Made by a program: the position numbers and the translations under genes | Part shown: positions 59,460-64,000 of the stretch, in pieces | Position numbering within the stretch: the first letter of the stretch is position 1 | Layout of the letters: each line of letters opens with the position of its first letter | Assembly: GCA_000310025.1 (NCBI GenBank) | Contig: FN649743.1 | Span: 299,757-363,756 of the forward strand | Direction of reading: 5' to 3' | Origin: Ectocarpus siliculosus | Taxonomy: Eukaryota; Sar; Phaeophyceae; Ectocarpales; Ectocarpaceae | DNA: 64,000 nt | The notes under the pieces: generated by a model | What the model saw: only the letters and a program-made list of their open reading frames with translations | What the model was told of the DNA's origin: nothing | The model's database searches: none

Positions 59460-62008
59460 AAGCGATAGGTTGAACGAAAGCACGGTCGGGGCGCTTTGTC
59501 GCGTCCATTCTTCAGAGCAGTTTTTTTGGACTAGGGTAGGCGACGATTCTTGGGGGCCATCCGCCGTTTGGGTCGGAAAGAATGGCCAAGTGTTCGTTGT
59601 TGCTTACATCTTTATTCGCTTTGGAGGACAACGGAACGACGTTTTTTGTTCGCCTCGGGTTTGTTTCGCTCGTGGGCGTAGGCGTTTTGTGCTGAAAGGG
59701 GACGGGGCGACGATAGGATGAAAAGGCGGGTGAGGGGGTGACGCGAAAGAGAAGCGCGAAATATTAATAGCGTACCGAAGCCGGGCGCGGCACGGCGTTA
59801 GAAGTGGAGGGTTTTGCAGTAGTGACTTCGCTGGAGAGGAATCTCCTTTGTCTGCTACTGCAGCGCTATCTGCCACTGCTCAGTTGTTGTGCGGCTGGCA
59901 GCTGCTAGATGAGACGGATTTTTTCGAGATTCCATGGTTTTGCCTCGCGATAAACATAGGCCATTCGCGGTGATGCATTTTTGAGTCGGCGTTCACCGGA
60001 CATCGGTACCAATTAAACTCGGGGCTGAGATGCATTGTAATTGAAATTGTAAGGAATGTGGCTTTTTGCCCAGGGTGATCTCGACTCAAGAGGAGGAGAA
60101 ATATTTTCTCACGACGATGTGCTGGAGTGCTGTCGTTCTTTGTGAAAAACATGTCGTACGTGGTCACGTGGTTGGTCAGAGACAGACGTATCACCCCACG
60201 TGATTTATTTCCGAGGTCTTTTTGCGTGTTTCGAAGCTTTCACGTTCATTATTTTCCTCGAAAGCTGGAGCATCCAAGTAAATATCCGACGTCTATCAAC
60301 TTCTAGGTTTCGAGTTCCAATATCCGACGTCTATTCTGAAGCTTTAGTTTCAGTCTCATCGTTCGATATCCGTGGGTGGGTGGAACTACTACAAGATAGT
60401 CCACAGTTCGCACACGGCGACTATGTTTGTTTGTTGTGTTTGTTTGTTGTTGCTGAGCCGACATCGGATATCACCGTTTTATACACAATGTGACATCATG
60501 TCTGACGGCCTGCGGTGAGGCAGAGGGACGAGAGTGAGTGTCTTCTCGAGAGTTAATGCCTTGTCTTCTCTCCGCTCTCTTCTTTTAGTCTACCTCTCTC
60601 TCTCGTCTTTCGCCGGTGGGGTCCCAACAACATCGAACGTCAACCAACCACAGTCGTTTTGCTTCTTGCTGTGTACGAGGCTACCCGTGCATCCGGCTGC
60701 TGCATGTGAAGCGATGGGCGTTATGCCAAGCAATGGACTTGGGCCCTACCTAACGTTTGCTGCATATGCAGTGCTATGTGAGAGTTTCCAGCGGTCCAGA
60801 GCGAGCGGCGACCGTGGTTTTTCTATGCTCTCTTTTTCCTCCTCCCTGAAGCCTGTCGCGCCTGGGTCTCTTGTTCCCGCTTCTTTCTTATATTTTCCAT
60901 GCTTTGTTTTTTGGGGTCCCCCGGTTCCTGTGTGCTCATCGGGCGTCTTCTTGGTGTCTACCTTGATTGTTACCCGCTGAAAAAATCGAAGCTTCAGACA
61001 GGCAACGCGACGATACTCGTCGAGTTGCCATACACAATCGTTCAACAGTTACAGCAGTTTCACACGCACCAGGCGCATTTTTTTTTTTTTCTTAATATGA
61101 CACAACGAATCCATCTCTCTATCATGGAAAAGCTATGTGTCCATTCATGCACTACGCTCCACCTCGCTCTCTGTCAAAGCAGCAGTTGTCGAACCTGCAT
61201 CTTCGTTCTCATCATCATGGCTCTTGTAGCTCTCGTCCCGACGCGCAAGACGCGTCGATTGTGACCACCACACACCAAGGCTACACCTACAAGCAGCTGT
61301 GAGAAAACAGCAGTTTTTGACAAAGATCGTGCAGTGTTCTTCCAACATAGATGGGGCTTGGATTGGCATTCACGAGTACATTCATTATTTAGTTGTGGCG
61401 CGGAAGTGCCCCCGCGGGTGACGTCCGCCCCCTTTTCCACCCGCAGAGTTCGTTTGAAAAATTAGTCTGCCGGGCGTTTGTTGTATGCATAGACTACAAT
61501 AGAAGTACATGCAAAGTAGAACCACTATAGCTACGCTACTGCTTGCAGCAGAGTAGTCTCGCGCGTTCTCACTGAGAGCATGTAGCCAGTTGACAGTTGT
61601 ACAGCTACAAGTGTTACACGAAGGATCTACGGGCAGACCTCGTTCAGAGAGCACGCGGACACATTCATTTTTTTTGCAACACGCTGTTCTATTTTGACCG
61701 AGTGCGAAGAGAGAACAACTCTTGAGCGTCGTGTGGACGATATCTGGTGTGCTCTAGTTAATCGTCAGAATCAATCTAGAAGCCAGTCGTCCACGCCCAA
61801 GCGACGCTCTGGAAGAAACACGATGTTGGATTGCGGGTGTTTAAAACCTCCCGCGATTTTTTTTTCTAGAACTTTTTGGCGTGATTTTGCACCACTATTA
61901 CCCACAAAAAATATCAACCCTCCGCTATCAGCCTGTGGTTTCCCGTACCTGTGGTATCTCTCGCTCACAAGGGCTTCTCGGGCAGGACTCTCTAAAACCC
62001 TCGTCAAC
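59460..62008. other. Intergenic region between NDUFB9 and RPL10
   Basis: About 2.5 kb containing the NDUFB9 3' flank and RPL10 promoter. A minus-strand frame starting MADSAAVADKGDSSPAKS (59876) with a GTACGC donor is isolated and would run into NDUFB9, so it is not called. A TTCTAGGTTTCGAG/ATATCCGACGTCTAT repeat pair occurs at about 60283-60335. Confidence 0.5.
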
Positions 62009-64000
62009 ATGGGGCGCCGTGAGTGGTGTAGGCCGTAGACCGAAGGCACCACGTTGCTGGTACTCTCGTGCGTTGCTTGCGGTAGCTGGTGGAGTGAAGT
62101 GCCTGGTTGAAACTCGAGATCGTGTTTTTTTGCCGCGGAAGGGACAGCAGTAGGAGAGAGGTGTGGCTGGCTGGCTGGGATTTGACTGAAAGTCTAATAG
62201 AAGGCCTGTTGTTGTTGTTGCCGCCGTAGGCTGCGTTGAGCCAAGCAGCACTGGCCAGAGACAAGTGCTACGTGTGGCAAGGCTTGCGCTGTGCTCGTTG
62301 ATAGTTTCGGTCGTGCGTTGGTGGTGCTGTAGATGCTGTGGCGGACGACGAGTTAGTTGTTTGCAGCATTAGAAACACACCCCGCAACAAGAGCAGCCAG
62401 CTCACCAGCACCTTGATAAGCCGCTGGCTGATGTCCATGACCAATCAAACACCAACCCGACTCCCGAGGTGCCGCTGCTATCCCCCCCCTTTGCGCTCTC
62501 TCACCACTCGTCCTGTTTTTGTTTCGCTTGCCAACTACTTCGACGTTTTCGCGGCGGTGACCTCTGTGGGCTGGAATCTCTTTTCGGGGCTGTACTGATG
62601 GGGGTGGATGGATGGACTCGCGCACGTGTGCCCCACGAAATAGGACCGGCTCGTTGCTACCGCTTCCAAAAGAACAAGCCGTTCATCAAATCGCGGTACT
62701 GCCGCGGTGTGCCCGACCCGAAGATTCGCATCTACGAAGTCGGAAACAAGAAGGCGTCGGTCGATGACTTCCCGATGGTCGTCCACTTGGTGAGACAGAG
62801 AGAGAGCACAGCACCGCCGTAGGTTGCGGAAGATACCACTCCCCCCGCCTGGACCGATCATTTATGATAAATAGCTCGATTACTCCAGAACGAAAAGGAT
62901 GTGTAATCAAACGATAGTAATAGTTTTGCTCTCGACGACAGAGTTCCAATGCCTCGAATATCAGGCACTGCCACTCTTTCTGCTGTGGAGTGTAGCCGAA
63001 CTTTCAAAATCGGTTCATGGGGTGTGTGATATCTATATGATGTCACCTACCTTTCGTGCAGCCAGTTTACTCAGTAACATCCGTAGTCCAAGTCATAGGA
63101 GTTAAACCCCGTGGATGTGTGCCGCGATTCCAGGGAGAAGTGTTTGAAACACTCGTTTGTGTATTGCCTTGTTTGTGTTCGAATCAGCAGCTCTGTCGTG
63201 ACACGCTGGCTTGGCGGAAATACAGTCCACAAACAGGTTCCACGCAGCTGACGTTTGTGTTAGAAGAGCCAGCTCCCCATGCAATCCAAACCTTCCCGAT
63301 AGCGTTGTGTATTTCGAGTCATTGAGCGAACACCCCCCACGTCTGGTCCGATAGTCTTCGCGTGTTGAAATCGGGCATACCGAGCTCCATAGAGGAACTG
63401 CTGTGTCGAGGCCGTAAGCTGCTTTTTTTGTTATTTGTGTATCGGTGTAGACCTGAATTTTTGAAGTACCGTCCGTGGCGACCCCGCAAGCAGGAAGGGC
63501 GGCGTAGGTTGATGTCGGAGCCAGGTTACGATAGGCCTACGGAAAATTGGCAACCCCACTTCTCTCGTTATCCTACCGAAACTTTAGCGTTGTTTGGTGA
63601 TTCCCTGCCATGAGGGATAGTTTTCGCGAATCAAATGGTCACAAAGGCGCGTTCCGTTTGTTGTCGGTTCTCGTCTGCTCGGACGAGCAGGCGCGGCTTA
63701 CCTGTCGTCACTGCTGTATATGTTGTGCTTCTCTTCCTCGCACCCGAAAGCAACAATAACTGTATGTGCAGTGTCGGGACGAGGAGGCGAAGTTGACGAC
63801 TTCTTGGCCGTGGTCTGTCGTTAGCCCCCTTGTCCCGACCGACGATACACTGCTGTTGTTGTTGTTGTTTCCCGACCGTCGGGTTAACGACAGCGGAGAC
63901 AACCGGAAATTTCAGAATCGTGTGTCACGTGACGAAACATCTGACACCTCTGCGCTGGTCCTTCCTAGGCGCTATTGGCAACAGAATAGCGCATGTCAGA
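62009..64000 (+). CDS. RPL10: 60S ribosomal protein L10 (uL16), 5' part
   Basis: Large-subunit protein near the peptidyl-transferase centre and P site. Exon 1 is only 10 coding bases (62009-62018, ATGGGGCGCC). Exon 2 is 62644-62789. Together they read [19 protein letters not shown], then [18 protein letters not shown], then [14 protein letters not shown], almost identical to the start of RPL10 in other eukaryotes, which fixes the start codon. The donor GTGAGA follows. The remaining exons (expected VSDEYEQLSSEALEA...) are not seen up to 64000, so intron 2 exceeds 1.2 kb and the gene continues beyond the window. Confidence 0.95.

Overview
This is nuclear DNA from an intron-rich, moderately GC-rich eukaryote. 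It is most like a brown alga of the Ectocarpus type. The grounds are many short exons (about 40-300 bp) with GT/AG borders, separated by introns of a few hundred to about 2,500 bp with pyrimidine-rich acceptors and long (TC)n or (CAGA)n microsatellites, and an ASAF-like signal/transit peptide of the kind used for stramenopile plastid import. Species assignment is inference. No bacterial operons, rRNA, CRISPR or convincing tRNA genes are visible. Genes were rebuilt by hand from exon reading frames, splice sites and phase agreement, so long single ORFs in this window are mostly shadows.

Layout. 1-8741 (+): a cytochrome b5 / NAD(P)H:cytochrome b5 reductase-type fusion, entering from the left. 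10138-16398 (-): an unrecognised membrane protein, with a non-autonomous hAT element in one intron. 17885-18651 (-) and 19479-21569 (-): two unrecognised genes. 24537-27643 (-): a protein with an EF-hand-like motif and a PDZ-like domain. 31055-39678 (-): a 10-exon prolyl 4-hydroxylase with a C-terminal pVHL-beta-like segment. About 41669-42072 (-): a tiny single-span membrane protein. 43322-46755 (+): a complete MTH1/NUDT1-type Nudix hydrolase whose last exon has been tandemly copied downstream. 48323-54409 (-): a plastid-targeted protein of unknown function. 55238-59459 (+): complete NDUFB9 (complex I LYR subunit). 62009 to the right edge (+): the start of RPL10/uL16.

The last three genes are housekeeping or organellar. 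The plastid-protein gene and NDUFB9 are head to head with 828 bp between start codons. The rest looks like ordinary mixed gene order, and no operon-like pathway cluster is evident.

Three assembly gaps are present (9505-9604, 38564-39248, 50428-50527). Two look artificial: one sits at the centre of a palindrome, and the other is flanked by a low-quality smeared second copy of sequence already present. Small DNA elements with inverted repeats (11.2, 40.7 and 51.0 kb) and tandem repeats sit mainly in introns and intergenic DNA. I recognise no intact retroelement or provirus.
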